A program made the position numbers and the translations under genes. Below the pieces are notes generated by a model, which did not search any database, was not told the DNA's origin, and saw only the letters and a program-made list of their open reading frames with translations. From Phytoseiulus persimilis (taxonomy: Eukaryota; Arthropoda; Arachnida; Mesostigmata; Phytoseiidae): a DNA stretch of 64,000 bases. The DNA lies in NCBI GenBank assembly GCA_037576195.1, contig CM075103.1, forward strand, positions 35,362,723-35,426,722, given 5' to 3'. This document shows, piece by piece, positions 13,401 to 26,300 of this stretch; the first letter of the stretch is position 1; each line of letters starts with the position of its first letter.

Positions 13401-16400
13401 AAGCTCCCCCAGAAGCCCCGACCGCGAACAGCGAATCCTACAGAAGCGTGAGTCGAGCTCTTCGAAGCATGTTTACCGAGGCAAAGGATCCTGTTCGAGG
13501 AATCGAGATCCTCAGAGTGACCGATTCAAAATTCAAATTTCCAGGGGAGTCAGGATGAAAGAGCCAGGAGCAGACGCTCAGCGAGATCATCGTCCTCGGA
13601 AGACAGCGAGGTTGCGGAGCATAATCGAGAGATGATGCATCAAAAGGTTCGGAACTCAACCCAAGCACTCTCAGTTATGCACTAACGTGTGGAGTTCGGT
13701 CACGTGGCGAGACTTCACCCGCTAAATCGGGGTGAAGTCAAGAACCAGGCTTTTTTCCCAGATGAGAGAACGCGAACACGAACTCCCCGCCGTTTCGAAA
13801 CGCGATCAGAAGTGGAAAAATTCCCGAGACAGACTCCGCGATCACGACTACCACTCGGACGAAAGCGAAGTCCGGAAGCACAGGAGGTAAGCCACGCGGT
13901 TTCGGAGAGGGCTCGGAGTGTCGACAATCCAATCTTTGTCAACCACGCGCTCGTGGTTGATGTACGTTCTCGTCCGATCTGAGAATCGTTGTGTCAGCCT
14001 CCCTCGATGAATCCACAGGAGGGGCAATCGTGACAGTGACGGCGAGCGCGCTCGACGGAAATACGCCAGTGACCGGGATTACGAGGACGACGAATATTAC
14101 GACAACAGACGATACCGGCGACGCGAGGACCGGAAGCGAGATTCCGACGAAACGGAGTATGCCAGCGATCGACGGCACAGGTACAGGAGCGAGGATGATA
14201 CTGACGCGATGGGCCGACCGAAGAGGCGTTCCGATGAGATTCGGCGGACGAGAAACAAGAAATACCCCGAAGACAGCGACTTCGATGATCGAAGGTAAGG
14301 TCCATCCTGCCGAACGATTGACTCATCTCGTTGTCGCTCGGCAACGCTCATCGTGTACGCGAATTGCAGGTCTGGACGGCGAGGCCAGGATCGGAAACGA
14401 CGAGAGAAGCGGAATGACTTCTATTACAACAGAGCACCCAGTCGGGACTCGTCGCTGAACGACAGCATCGTCACCTCTCAAATCTCTGATTCCGAAGTTT
14501 CCACGTATGACAGTAGGAGAGCGAGACACACGGCGTTCGACCGACACCCCGCGCTCGGAATGCATCAAGTCTACGATCCTAGGAATTTCCAATCAAGCGC
14601 TCACGGCTTCCCTGTGATGAATTCGAGCATGCATCCACGTCAGCCGCAGGTTGTGAGATCGCATCCGCAGCACAGCCAGATCAGCGTCGGATGTATCCCG
14701 CGTGAGCTCAGAGGTAACGATGGCCGACACTGAATGATTCGGCCCACCTGTTTTCCGGGGAGCCCGGGAATGCTCGTCTTCAATTGGTTTTCGGTTTCCA
14801 GGGCAAGATCTGCAGGTTGTGAGGCACGCCTACGAGACGGATCTCGACTACCGAGATGTACTCGACGAGTACTTCGTCCAGTGCGAGGCTCAGGGCTTCG
14901 ATATCAGCCAGGTGCGCTCGTATGTTTGTAATGGCCTCCACCAGTCTTTCACTGTGGATCCTCAAGATCTGAACGAGAGTTTGACATCGTCGACGGCCTT
15001 CGCGGAAAGCAGTACTCGAAATGAAGGTGAGCGTTGGAGCCTTGCCGACGGACTCGTTCGCGAGGAGACCGACTATTGTTTTTGGTCGCTCACCGATGTT
15101 CTTCGGTTCCAGAGCCCGCACCCCCAGAGGAGTTACGGAAATACACGAGGCCTCACGCATTTGCTTGTTTCACATCGCTGAACTCTCTGGTGAAGCTCCA
15201 TCCCTCTCATAGAACTCTAGACTTGAAGCCACCCGTCGTTGAAATTCATGATTTGAAGCTACTTCTGGAGGATGATCCAGAGAGCAAGGCTTTGGCCAAG
15301 TTCCCGGGACCTCTGGTGAGGGCAGACACCCACAAGAACCAAGTGAGTCATCTTTCTCCGCTGAATCGATAGCGCTGATAGCCAGAGAACGTCGTGAGGG
15401 AACGTCGTGCGTAACTGCTCCGCCGCGCAGGTGATCCATTTCTGCAATCAAAGGGTGAACGCAATCCGGAAGAATAAACCCTACGTCGACCATATCGTCG
15501 ATCGCGAATCCTACGTGCTGCTGTGGGAACTCCTCATACTGCTGTTGAGGCAGAACGGACACGTCACCGGCACCGACATCGCCGAGTTGCTCCTGAAGGA
15601 TGCTCCGTACGTCGATCCAGCTTCGGTACAGAAGCTCGCGGAGCAAGAGATGTCCCAGATCGAAGAGAGCGATAAGGTGGGTTCGGTTCTCGAGCAGGGG
15701 TTCTCCCACCTTCGGTAGCTGGTACTTTTGGGACAAGTTCCCCCTCCCTCTCTCTCTCTCTTCGAAGACGAATGGTCATTCCAGGGGAGCTCAGATGACA
15801 GCCAGACGACCGTCGATGGCACCCGTCTCAACCGTGCAGCTCTGCGAGTTCGACGTCAAGGCTTAAGTCATGATCAAGCGCTTTCCAAGTTCCGTGAACT
15901 GCTCTTGTTCGGGCACCGGAAAGAAGCGATTGAACACGCGATCCGATATGAACTGTGGGGTCACGCGTTCTGCTTGTCTTCGAAAATGGATATCAAACTG
16001 TATACTTACGTGCATTCCAAGTTCTACCAGTCTTTCGCCGGGAACGATCCGCTGCAAACAGTATATCAGCTGTATTCAGGTCGACAGGTGAGCTCCACTC
16101 TGACCGTTCTCCTTTTTTGTTGATTGAATTCTGGGATGAAACTTTGAGTCCAGTGAGTGGAGTCCGCATTATGCTACTTTGCTTCCAGCCAACTTCTGTG
16201 ACGTGCGTGGGAGATGTAACCTGGGGCGACTGGCGACCGCATCTTGCCATGATTTTAGCCAATCCCAGTGTGAGGCCAGAAATCGATGCAAGGTAAATTG
16301 CCATCCTCTCGTCGCCGTAGAGGAAAAGAAACCCCGCTAAGCATTCCATATGTCTTTGCAGATCCATCGTCACCATGGGCGATGTTCTCCTCTCGAAAGG

Positions 16401-19400
16401 TTGTCTGTGTGCAGCACATTTCTGTTACCTCATGGCTCAGGTTGATTTCGGGGAATTCCAGGACAAGAGGTGCAAGCTCGTCCTCCTTGGTTCTAACCAC
16501 ATGTGAGTTCCCCATCTAAGGAGCGTTTTCTTCAGGGAGTTTTCGTTCGGCATTAGCTCGCACTAGCAGCAAACGAATCGCGGAATGCGGACTCTGAAGA
16601 GTTCAAAACCTGATCCGAGAAAGGAGCCTAGGCGGACCCACCGTACTGACAGCTGGATGACATTTCAGGCAGAGCTTCGTTGAGTTCGCGACAAACGAGG
16701 CGATCGTGTGCACAGAAATCTACGAATATGCGCAGTCCCTGTCGAACCCGGGTTATACGCTCCCCACATTAGGCTCGTATAAATATCTTCATGCGAAGCG
16801 ACTTGTCGACAAAGGATTCGTGCAGGAGGGACTCCACTACTGTGAGCGACTCGCAATCGACATGGTCAGGTGAGATTGGGTGGTTTCGTGCTCAGTTGGA
16901 ACGAGCTGTCCAGCTCAGTCCGTGTCCGGTCCTCCTCCTCTCATGTTCGAAAACCAGATTTGCTTGTCAATAAAGCGTTCAAAATCATTCGCAGGAACGT
17001 GGACGCCTACAAACCTGAACTGATCTATGAGGTTTACTGCTTGGCTTCGAGATTGCGTTACAACGACGCTCACTACAGTCACGACGCCGGCAATTTTGAT
17101 GAGTTGGGTCATCCGCAATGGCTCATGAACCTCGAACACGTGAATTCTGCGCTGCAAGTGCGTTCCCGATGAATCCAGCGGAAGATTATTAGCCGGATTA
17201 GACGAAACTCGGAGCTCTGCCTCATCGACCGGTTCAATGAGTTACCTTGTTGTCTTTAAGGGTGGCCTGCCAATCGACCGAAGCCTCGGGAGCCGGAGAT
17301 CATCCGATTTCGACGGGTCGAACGTCAAGCTTGAACCGCAGGATCCCGAGCCCTCAGTGATGCAGCAGCAGCAGCAGCAGCAGCAGCTGTACCAACAACC
17401 GATGCAGCCAGCCAATCAGCTCTCGCAGCAGGTTTCGCTTCACGAGCAACCGCAGGTCTACGACTACTATCCGCAGGTGAATGCCGATCGAAATATCGAA
17501 GTGATGCCTTCGGAACCGGAATGAAACTTCGGAGCGCCATCGATGAGATCTGGGATGACTTCTTCTTGCATTGATGTGACCCCATGGCGTTTGTTCACAG
17601 CAACAACAAGATCAGACACAACTCCAACAGCAGCTGCAGCCATCTTATTATAGTCACCACCCGAACGAGCTCCCTTCGCATGAAGAGCTCAAAGAGGAGG
17701 AAGCCGCGCAGGCAACGGTCACGTCTCGCTACTCTCACGAGGTGCGTCTCCGGCAATCGTTTATTGATAGGCTATGAAATCATCTTAATTTCGTCCTGCT
17801 TGGTTTATCGAGGGTACCCCTTTAGTTCGCTCCCTGCACTCATTCGTCTTCTCCGGAGAACGTATGGTCGTTTTCGTTCACCTTGTTTGAGTTCAGCCTC
17901 TTTCTCATGATTTCCCCTCTGTTCCGCGGAAACTGTCATCCACTCAGCGGGCACGGCAGAGGGATCCTCTCACTCAGTTCGAGTGAAAATAGAAGCGTGA
18001 TGTCGCTCTTTCAGAGCCGCCTGCGATAGAATAGCTCGAAAGGAGAATGAATCGGAATTCAGTCGAAATTCCGTCTCTGATCTTGTAAACAAATATGCGA
18101 TCGTAAGAGATCCAGGGGGAATTTTAAGCAGCTGGCGAAGAGTGGATCGGGTCAAGCTCTGTTTTTCAAAGTCGCGCGAGCTGAGCCATCCATTTCCTTT
18201 TCTCCATGTTTTGAAGTTCTTGTTTCTCGATCGTAAGCCATCGTCATGAATCCCACGGATTTTGTGCAACATCTCTATCAGGTACGTGGATTTCGAATTC
18301 GAGTGAGAATCCTTGCGCTTCGAGCGGCTTCTCTCTTCCCTCGACGGTCCTGCAGGGATCTTTCGTTTCCTTGCGAATGAAGTTTTGTTTCGTTGCCTTC
18401 CTCACCGCATCTCTGTTCGATCTCTCGATGAACATCCCCTCGTCATCGTTTTCACTGAGGGGGCTGCGAACCTTGACACTTGCCAGTGACTCCTCTCGGG
18501 AATCCCATCAACAGCAGCTGGCTCCGAGCCGAGACTCGAGCTCCAGAAGTTGGAGAATGAACTCACCGGTACTGGATCCTGTCCTCGCTGGTGATTCGGC
18601 GAGTGGCCTGCGGAGATGGACGGACCGAAGCCAACTGGGGAACAAGTGTCAAGTGTCGTAGGCGGCCTGACAGTCTAGCCCCATCTGCCCCCCTCAGTTG
18701 CCTCGAGCGCTCCATACCCCGCACCTGGGAACGAAGCTTTGATCCGAAGGGGAGGAATTCGATCATATTCAATTGCAGGTATCCACAACGAGGATCGCGA
18801 CTTCTACCAGCTGTCCTCGCAATGAATTCTGTTCCGAACAAATGGGCACGTCAGTCGAATCGCACACTCCGACGCGGTCCTCTCGAAGCTCGTCCCCCGA
18901 TTCGTCGTCGCAGCTCACTGACTCGCGGGACACTCATCCTGGGTTGAGGAGCTCAATCGCGTCGACTGCTGAGAATCGCACCTGTTGCAATCGTGCTCGA
19001 ATTGACAACTCGAGAGGCGGGATGCGCTCCTTCGATTGCACGGCGGATCCGAGGTTCTGGTCAAGCGTATGGGGTTTGGAAGCCGCGAGAAAGCGAATAT
19101 CCTCCAGCGCAGCTCTCGGATCGACGCCGTCAGGGCTGGCTTCAGGCCGCGGGAGGAGTGTGGTCCGTAGAGCGGAGGGTAGCTCGACGGGCATAGCTCC
19201 GGCTGGAGACGAGAGACAGGCAACGAGTCCCAGAGAATCAATTGAGAGAAAAACTCGCATCACGCCGTTCATCGACAAACTACAGGAGCTCGGATCGCTC
19301 GGCCCAGCTGTCGGGGGTCACGGGAGAACCGACTACAGGAAGACGTATCCCATCGACGTTCCTCTCGCACTCGTGACCAACGGCCCGAAGAACATGGAAC

Positions 19401-21231
19401 GAGAGCGTTGATGCTCGGCGTCGAACACGCGTCTCTGTTCCGGTCGCGAGTTCATCCTGCAGGAGCTGCCCACCGCTTCCACGATTCAGGATACGCGACC
19501 GAGTCTCAGCCATTCCTCAATGCTGCCGATGCTGATCCCGTCAGCGATTCCACACCTGTACCTAAATAGGAACACATGAGCATTCGTCTGAACTCACTAG
19601 AATGAATAAATTCGTCGTCCACAAGATCATGTGCTAACTCCGAGAAGACACGAAAGCGTTTCTTCCCGGCCGGAATTCGCACTGAGGACGTCACGGACGC
19701 TGATTTCATGTGAATTTTCTCTCGCAGCAATATTCGCGTAGCAGCTCTGCAGACGAGTTCCATCAAGCGCCTGGAGCCCAGGCCGCCGTTCAGGAACATC
19801 CCAACCCCTACAACGTCTCGCATCAGTACGGGCAAAGGCAGAGTCTAGCCTCCATCTCCAGCTCAATTACTTCGGCGTCGACGAATGACTCCATCCTGAG
19901 GACGCCACTCGCTAAAGTTCGTAGTGACGATTCTTGCGAATTCTCGATACTTCAGAAAAGAGGAAAGTCGACTCGGAACTCTACGATAAATCTCGTTCCA
20001 GCAGAACGAAATGACTCAGTCACCGATGAAAATTGAATCCTCATCTGCGCAGACATCGTAAGGAACGGTTTCAGTTCATCGGATTCTCCGAGCCTTGCGA
20101 GGATGATGGTCTATGTTTTGATCATTTGGAGCGTGACTGACTCGTTCCTTGATCCACAGTGCCTCGACGGGCAAGAAGTCAGCGCCGACCAGCCGTGCGG
20201 GTCAGAGTTGGTTGAACGGAATCTTCAAGAAAATCCTCCCCAGAGGTCCGAACCAGATGATTCTCCCGGATGACAAGGAGCAACCGGTCAGTTGATGCGT
20301 CCAGCCCTCTCACAGATCTTGCGATTCGTTAATCTCCGCAGAGATCGAATTCGGACGGTGGGAAATGAGCTTCAAAATGTGTTTACAGATCGTGTGGGAC
20401 AGCGAGAAAAAAGTCTGGGTCGATCGCAACGCAGATCCCGCGGTCCAGGAAGCGTCTCTGGCACCACCACCATCCGACCTCAGCTTGGGCGCAGCACCGG
20501 CCCCAGCCGTACCTTTGATGGTAAGAATTTGCGCCGATTCGCGCTCGTCCCGATCCCTTGACATTGGCTCGATGTCAAGTCAAGGCCGAATCCGACGAAA
20601 CCCGCTGCTGTGAACTTTCATTCCGAAGAATTTGCGACAATTCGACGTACGCGAGAGCGAATGTCTTTTTCGAGTCCCGATTGCGATCTCCTCCCATTAC
20701 AGTCAGCCCCTCCATCGGTTACGCAAGATGTCATTCCGGTTAGGACGGTGACGCCGCAAGCGGTCGATCCTGTGAACGCCGCGGCCACGCCCCCAAGTGG
20801 TTCGAACCGCTTCCAACGAATCAAAAGCAAACGTGAGTCTCCGAGGCAAGTTAACAGAACGAGGCATACATACAGGAGTCGAGGGAATGTATGTTCTGTG
20901 AGCGAACCATTTTTCAGCACGTTATGTGGATGTCGTGAAACAAACAAACTCGACATCGCCCGCGGTGCCACCGATGGCCCCTATCGTCCCCGACGGTAAC
21001 GTTCCACAATTCATGATACCATCGGCGCAGCCGCAATTCTTCGTCCCGACTCCCCCGACCGGAACACAGGGCGAACCCTTCGATTTGATGACCAACCGAG
21101 TCGATTACGAGGAGCAACAACAGAGTCATGAATTAGGTGAGTTACGGTCGGAGCTTCAGAAGGGATGGCTTTTGTTCCGCGATGATAGAAACGATGTCAT
21201 CTCCATTACAGACAAGCAATCGGGAACGTAG
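10410..21231 (+). CDS. Sec16: Protein transport protein Sec16 (COPII coat assembly scaffold)
   Basis: Sec16 organises ER exit sites and binds COPII subunits. Phase-consistent exons: 10410-10613, 11174-11236, 11618-13447, 13545-13646, 13762-13886, 14019-14294, 14370-14713, 14802-15026, 15113-15342, 15431-15676, 15785-16087, 16189-16292, 16362-16502, 16669-16869, 16995-17157, 17261-17476, 17601-17741; then, after a poorly resolved part, 20160-20286, 20389-20520, 20703-20832, 20918-21136, 21212-21231. The 1.8-kb exon 3 encodes a Gln/Ser-rich disordered region. Exons 4-7 are Arg/Asp/Tyr-rich. Exons 9-15 (about residues 1057-1519) are the conserved central domain that binds Sec13, with FPGPLVRADTHK, GHVTGTDIAELLL, NDPLQTVYQLYSG, TWGDWRPHLAM and VLLGSNHM. 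A poly-Gln run (CAG repeat) lies in exon 16. The C-terminal block has WLNGIFKKILP, IVWDSEKKVWVD and RYVDVV, as in animal Sec16. Exons between 17742 and 20159 are uncertain (probable pieces 18515-18568, about 18779-19066, and 19728-19966). Confidence 0.95.
17742..20159 (+). CDS. Sec16: Sec16 low-complexity region, exon structure uncertain
   Basis: Between the last firm central exon and the WLNGIFKK exon, the protein should be Ser/Arg/Gln-rich and poorly conserved, so homology does not guide the borders. Candidates that keep phase are 18515-18568 (SRDSSSRSWRMNSP), about 18779-19066 (contains SRSSSPDSSSQLTDS) and 19728-19966 (QYSRSSSADEFHQ, YNVSHQYGQRQSLASI). The donor of the last piece is weak (AA|GTCGAC). 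An extra small exon or alternative splicing is possible. The frame through 18779-19411 stays open for 212 codons, but its later part has no supporting composition. Confidence 0.5.
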
Positions 21232-21428
21232 TTGGCCGCGAGTGATAGGTGTTGCATCGTCTCTGATCGCGCAAAGTTGAGGTGTCAGCCTCGTCGTCAT
21301 CACAACAAGAACCGAGCGTGGCCTCCGACCAGATTTACAGAGAACTATTTTATCTCCCTTTCCGGATATCAATTTGAATTTCCATCGCAAGCAGTGTTGA
21401 GGTTTAGCCGTTGTTTACGTATACAATG

Positions 21429-21434
21429 AATAAA
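21429..21434 (+). terminator. Probable Sec16 polyadenylation signal
   Basis: AATAAA about 200 bases downstream of the Sec16 stop codon at 21229-21231, followed by an A/T-rich tract. This is the first canonical signal after the stop. Confidence 0.6.
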
Positions 21435-22131
21435 AATATTTTAGATACCTGTGATATCTGAATTATGCTGTGCATTATTGCGCCGAGTTGACATTTTCCG
21501 CGCCGAGATTCCCACGAGTCAGTTCCCGTTAGAAAGTCACAGATCAGTTCATTTGCCGAGCGCGAGCGTGATCCGCGCACAGCCTTTCTTCGAACGCAAA
21601 CCTCGTTTCGAGCGCGAAGAGACATCGCCTGTCTGCCCTGAAGTTAGTTGCCCCCCTCCCCTCCTCCTCCCAGGGAATACCAAACTCGGTTCAAGTTGGA
21701 ACCTCCGAATTAGTACTCCTCCTACTATCGGAGGAGCGGGCAGCTAACAGTAACAAACTCGGATTTCCGATTCGAGCGTGCTGATGAATGCGTTCACATA
21801 CAGCATGCGCATCTCACGAGATGAGCAACATGTTCACGCCTACGATCACAAAGTCATATCGCTCGATCGCTGTAAGCGCACCGAAGTAGGTAGATCCGCT
21901 ATCGGTGCCCTGGGAGCCAACAATCCTCAGCGCGGCGTTTGCATCACCTGCATTAATGAGGTGGTAATCTCTCATACAGAATTGAAAGATGCTAAAGAAG
22001 ACGGAGTGGGCTCACTCCGGGATCAACTAGTTCTCTCCTCGATTTCGCTCCCTCTGAAAAACACGCACGCGACCCGTCTTGCCTCATCCTCTCCACCGTC
22101 AAGATCGAGTGCCTGTGATCTTGAACGGCAG

Positions 22132-22566
22132 CTGAAAACTTGGATGAAGTTAGAAGAGCTTGTTTCGCTACTTCGCTGCGACGAACCCCAAGGGCGAGTC
22201 TCTCCGCTTCGGTCCAGGCTGACAAAGTTTCCCTGCTCAGAGCTTCGATTACTGGCGGTTTCGCAGAATCGATTGATAAGTTTTCTCCTGGCGATCTGGG
22301 TATTCTTCTCAGTCCGAGACCGTGATGGCCAGAATGTCGCCGAGGTGTTCGAATATGCCTCAAGAAGTCGAACGAGGACTCGTGAAGCGGAATCCCGCAG
22401 ACAGAATTCGGAATTCCAATCATTACAATCCTGCCCAGCTCTGAATCTTCCGGAATCTCTGATCACCAATCAAGCCTCTCCGCCCTCGGTACTCCACCAA
22501 ATCCCACCCAGTCGCAAGCGTTCTCGAGATTTGAGCTTCTGTCACCTGAATGGGAGTTTGAGTCGA
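22132..22566 (+). CDS. Two candidate exons upstream of the coiled-coil gene
   Basis: Exon 22132-22321 enters after ..aacggcag and ends CC|GTGATG. Exon 22439-22566 enters after ..cctgcccag and ends A|GTAAAT. The two agree in phase. The first reads LDEVRRACFATSLRRTPRAS then ADKVSLLRASITGGFAESID; the second is Ser/Pro-rich (SDHQSSLSALGTPPNPTQSQ). They could be the 5' part of the gene that follows, or a separate small gene. A possible first exon at 21821-21871 (ATG AGC AAC.., donor GTAAGC) does not join in phase without another exon. Function unknown. Confidence 0.4.
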
Positions 22567-23364
22567 GTAAATCAGAATCCACGCACATTCAAGCTCGTTC
22601 GAACTGCCTCGTTCGAACTGCCCTTTTGTTGCCTTCTCTCTCGATCCCCAACGAGCGTTCCTCATGTCTCGTCGTGTCAAGCACGGAATGTGGATTTCCA
22701 TCGCTTTCGTGACCCCTCGCCGTTGGACTACCTTCTGAGCCTGTCATCTCTCAAGTTTCCCCTGAAGATATTGGCCCAAAACGCGTTCTAGGCTAGCGCA
22801 ATCCCTCCAAGGGCGTCTCGATGAACCTTGCACTCAACTATACAGAAGTCAGGGTCAGTTAGATCCGATATCAGTCTTTCCCCGTCAATCTGCGTTCACT
22901 CAGCAATGTCCCCAGCCGCCGCGTCGGGTTGCACGTGATTTATGAGCCCCGATATTCTGGCTCGTATTTTTTTTCTCCGAGCCGTTCTGGGTTTTCGGGC
23001 GTAATCCAGGTGCGGCGTTGGGCACATGACGGAGCGAACTTTGAGAAACTTGTAATCGACTCCCCGCTCCGTCATCTTCGAAGGTGGTAGCATTGGATCA
23101 CGAGTACGTTTGACACATTGCCCGGCCGAGGAGCCTCCGATGTGATTTTGTGGCTTGAGCGAAGACAACATCAGATCGCTCCGCACGGCCCGAGCTCATT
23201 CTCATTGCTTGTGGAAACATCATGCATATTCTGTCTGTGTCAGATGGAAATCCTCGCATCCGACATTTTCGCGACTCTGTTCGACATTCTCCTATAAAGG
23301 CGGCAGATACTCAGGGTGGCTAGCTCAGTGAGCGCTTGGCGACGATCCGCGAGAGTGGACTCCG

Positions 23365-26300
23365 ATGGAACAGACGAGAGGAGACCCAGGAAATTCTTCA
23401 GAAATGGTTTGTTCACGAGCGAAAACGGACTCTGGGTCGGAACGCGGAGCTACTTTGGAGCTTCTCCCGTCCAGCCCAGCTCTACAATTCACAAGCCCAA
23501 ATCAGATAGAATTCGGGATGATAGGCGAGAGGCCCCGATCTCGTCGTGAATCAGTCGCCTTCCGGTCCCGATTTCAGTTCTGCGAGGATTCATGTGAAAA
23601 CAGTGAATGGACGGATGCTGGCCAAGAAACCGAGGAGACAGATGCAGCCCCGGAAAACAACTTTGAAGCCAGCAGCGGAGGAGACGTCCAAGATCTGATC
23701 CATGAGATCGGAGAACTACAAATAAAGAAAGGCTTCCTGTTGAGCAAACTAGAAAAGCTGCAAGGCCGACTGGGTATAGTCCAGCACGTGAGTTGAACCT
23801 TTTTTCAATGTCCAGCGGTCTTTCTCGAGAATGTTCCGGAAGAATCGGGAGCATTCGAAAACCCCGGCCCCTTCAGACCCAGTCCATAGAGCCCGCGCTT
23901 GAGAACCTTTGCGCTCAGAGGGCTGAGCTCTACAATGGATGTGTGATTCTGAGGCAGGAAGTCCAGGGTCTGCGGGCTGTCCGCGATGAACTCGAGGCGG
24001 ACTCGGAGAATTTCGGGGACGCGGGAAGAGCGTTCAGCGACACAAAACAGGTAGCGTTAATTTTCAATCAAATTTCAATCGTCCGAGAGATGCCGAATGA
24101 AATTCGATCGGATCAACTCAATCGGTCGTGACGGTTCTCATTCTATCGAATCCGAGATAGATCCGGAACAGTATGGCCTGTTTCAAACCGTATGAGGCTC
24201 TCCGGATGAAGATCTGTCGCGTCAGATCTGCCATGAACTCCGAGGCAGCAAAGTGTAGAGATGTTATGATGCGCGTGGGACTCCTTGACGAGATTCAAGA
24301 AGTAAGTTCGCTTTCCGTCCCTCTCCCCCCTCCCACCGACTCCCAACACATCCGCGGCGGTCAACCGCATACCCTGTTTTGGGACACTGTCCCAGATAGA
24401 TACCGGCAAAGACGTGGAGTTTCCGATAGATCTCACTTTCATATTGAACCTATCAGAGGCTCGTGTCGGTGATGGATGAAATCAGCGGCCATCTCGAATA
24501 CTTCCGCAGCACTGGCTACAACTTGGAAGACCTGGAAGGTGGTTCCCGCGTTTGGCTCTGATAATCTTCTCAATCAATCGTTGCCTTCGAGGCTACTTTA
24601 ATGAAACTGTGTCGACTCTCAGCAATGTCGGATATCGATCTGAAACGTGCAATCGTGAGCGACCTGGGATCGCAGCTGGAGTCCCTCAGAGGTGAAGCAC
24701 GAGTCTCACTGCGGAACGGACGAAGCGGTCCGAGGGAAAAGGAGAGTTCAGCCCATGAACTCGATTGCCAGTGTGAGTCTACTAATGGATGAGTGTCCGT
24801 TTGCTGGAGGAAACCGGATGAGAACCGAGTACAGCCATAACCATTCAGCGGTTTCAGCCACATCCGACTTCTCACCCGAAAATATCGACGTAATGGTGGA
24901 AAATTCGCCACTGGTTCCGGTAAGATACCTTGGATTCGAGCTGACACCTTGTCAACGAACTAGTCATGACAACCAGTTTCGCACTGCTCCGGATATTTGA
25001 TGGAGCTGTTTCGCTCCGCTGAAACTATCAGATCCCAGTATATAGTTCAGAGAGTAAAAGTATCGAATATCCCTCGTAATCAGCATCCAGTTTGACCGAC
25101 ACGCTGTCCCAACCCGTATTTCGCAGTTTTGCCGAAGTGACCATTCTCGCGTATTCCTCGTAGAGCTTGACTCCAGGGTGGTTGGTCGTGTTAGGGACGC
25201 TTGAGGTCGTGTATCAGCGGATTCTTCATTGTTTCAGAGGAAGAGACCCCGTGCAGAGGAAGTCGTTGAACGTTCCACCGTTGCTTTCGACGATGATGTA
25301 GAGTGTCATGTCATTCCTCCAGGTCGGAAGAGAACTAGAAACAAGAAAGCGCGCGCATCGCGGAGGAAATCTCCCAGGAAGAAATCACCCAGGAATAAAT
25401 CACCCAGGAAGAAATCATCCAGAAAGAAATCCCCCAAGCGCGCCAAAGTTGTCCCGCAGGACCCAGAGACGAGTGATTTTCCTGATCTCTTGGGTGATGT
25501 TTTGCCCTCTGGCGATCTGTTCTGATTTCAATCAAAACTCTATCCCTAAGCGTCGCGATGTTCAGCTGTTGCTCGCTTACGCTGTCCCGTATCCATATAT
25601 CGAGCTCTGAACACTTCTCTTGGTAAGATCCGCTGTCCATCAGCCTGTTGGATGAAAAATCTCGTTGTTCTCTCATATTTAGCGCCTGCTAGTTGGACTC
25701 TTGAATGAACTCTAGAAAACCTCCGGAATCTCCCCGATTCTCCAAAGGGCGTTCCCAAGTTTTGGTGGGGCGGCTGGTTTCGATCCATCATCGATCAGGC
25801 TGCTACTCAGGTCGGGTCATCCGCTCAACCCGAGAACTCCGTGCCTCGGCACCCGTTCTTTCCGAAACTGAGTTCTCAATACAGTCAAGGCCATGTGAGC
25901 AGCCCTTCGAGCCTTCTCCGGCGTTCCGCGTTACGATTTCTCGTTTCGATCGACTTTCGGACGTTTCTCTCCGCCCAACTCGGGTGGCTCTTATCTCTAA
26001 TTATTGAATGACCTTGCCCTTCCTGATCATCTTCTCATATATCAATTGAAATCAGCTTTCAATAACGGAACGCAGACAGAATATCATCATGAATCCAGAA
26101 GTGTTCACCAATATAGGGCAAGCCACGACTTTCTGGAGGTTTCTGTCGGGTGTTCCTCACCCACACGTAATCGCTGTGATTTCGTCACGAGAGAATTGTT
26201 CTTCTTACAGGACGGGAGAATTATCGCATATGTAGTCGTTAGCTGTATAGGGAGCAGGAACAATCCTCTGTCCGGAGCTCAGGTCTACCACTCATCTACC

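Noticed and set aside
17361..17388. CAG run considered as a stand-alone microsatellite
   Set aside because: It lies in frame inside a Sec16 exon and encodes a poly-Gln run, so it is reported with that gene.
21778..22791. 337-codon open frame on the plus strand just after Sec16
   Set aside because: It overlaps two better-supported spliced segments in another plus frame (22132-22321 and 22439-22566) and long frames on the minus strand. Composition is erratic and no domain is visible.
23316..23375. tRNA-like A-box (GGTGGCTAGCTCAGT)
   Set aside because: No B-box or acceptor-stem complement follows at the right distance.
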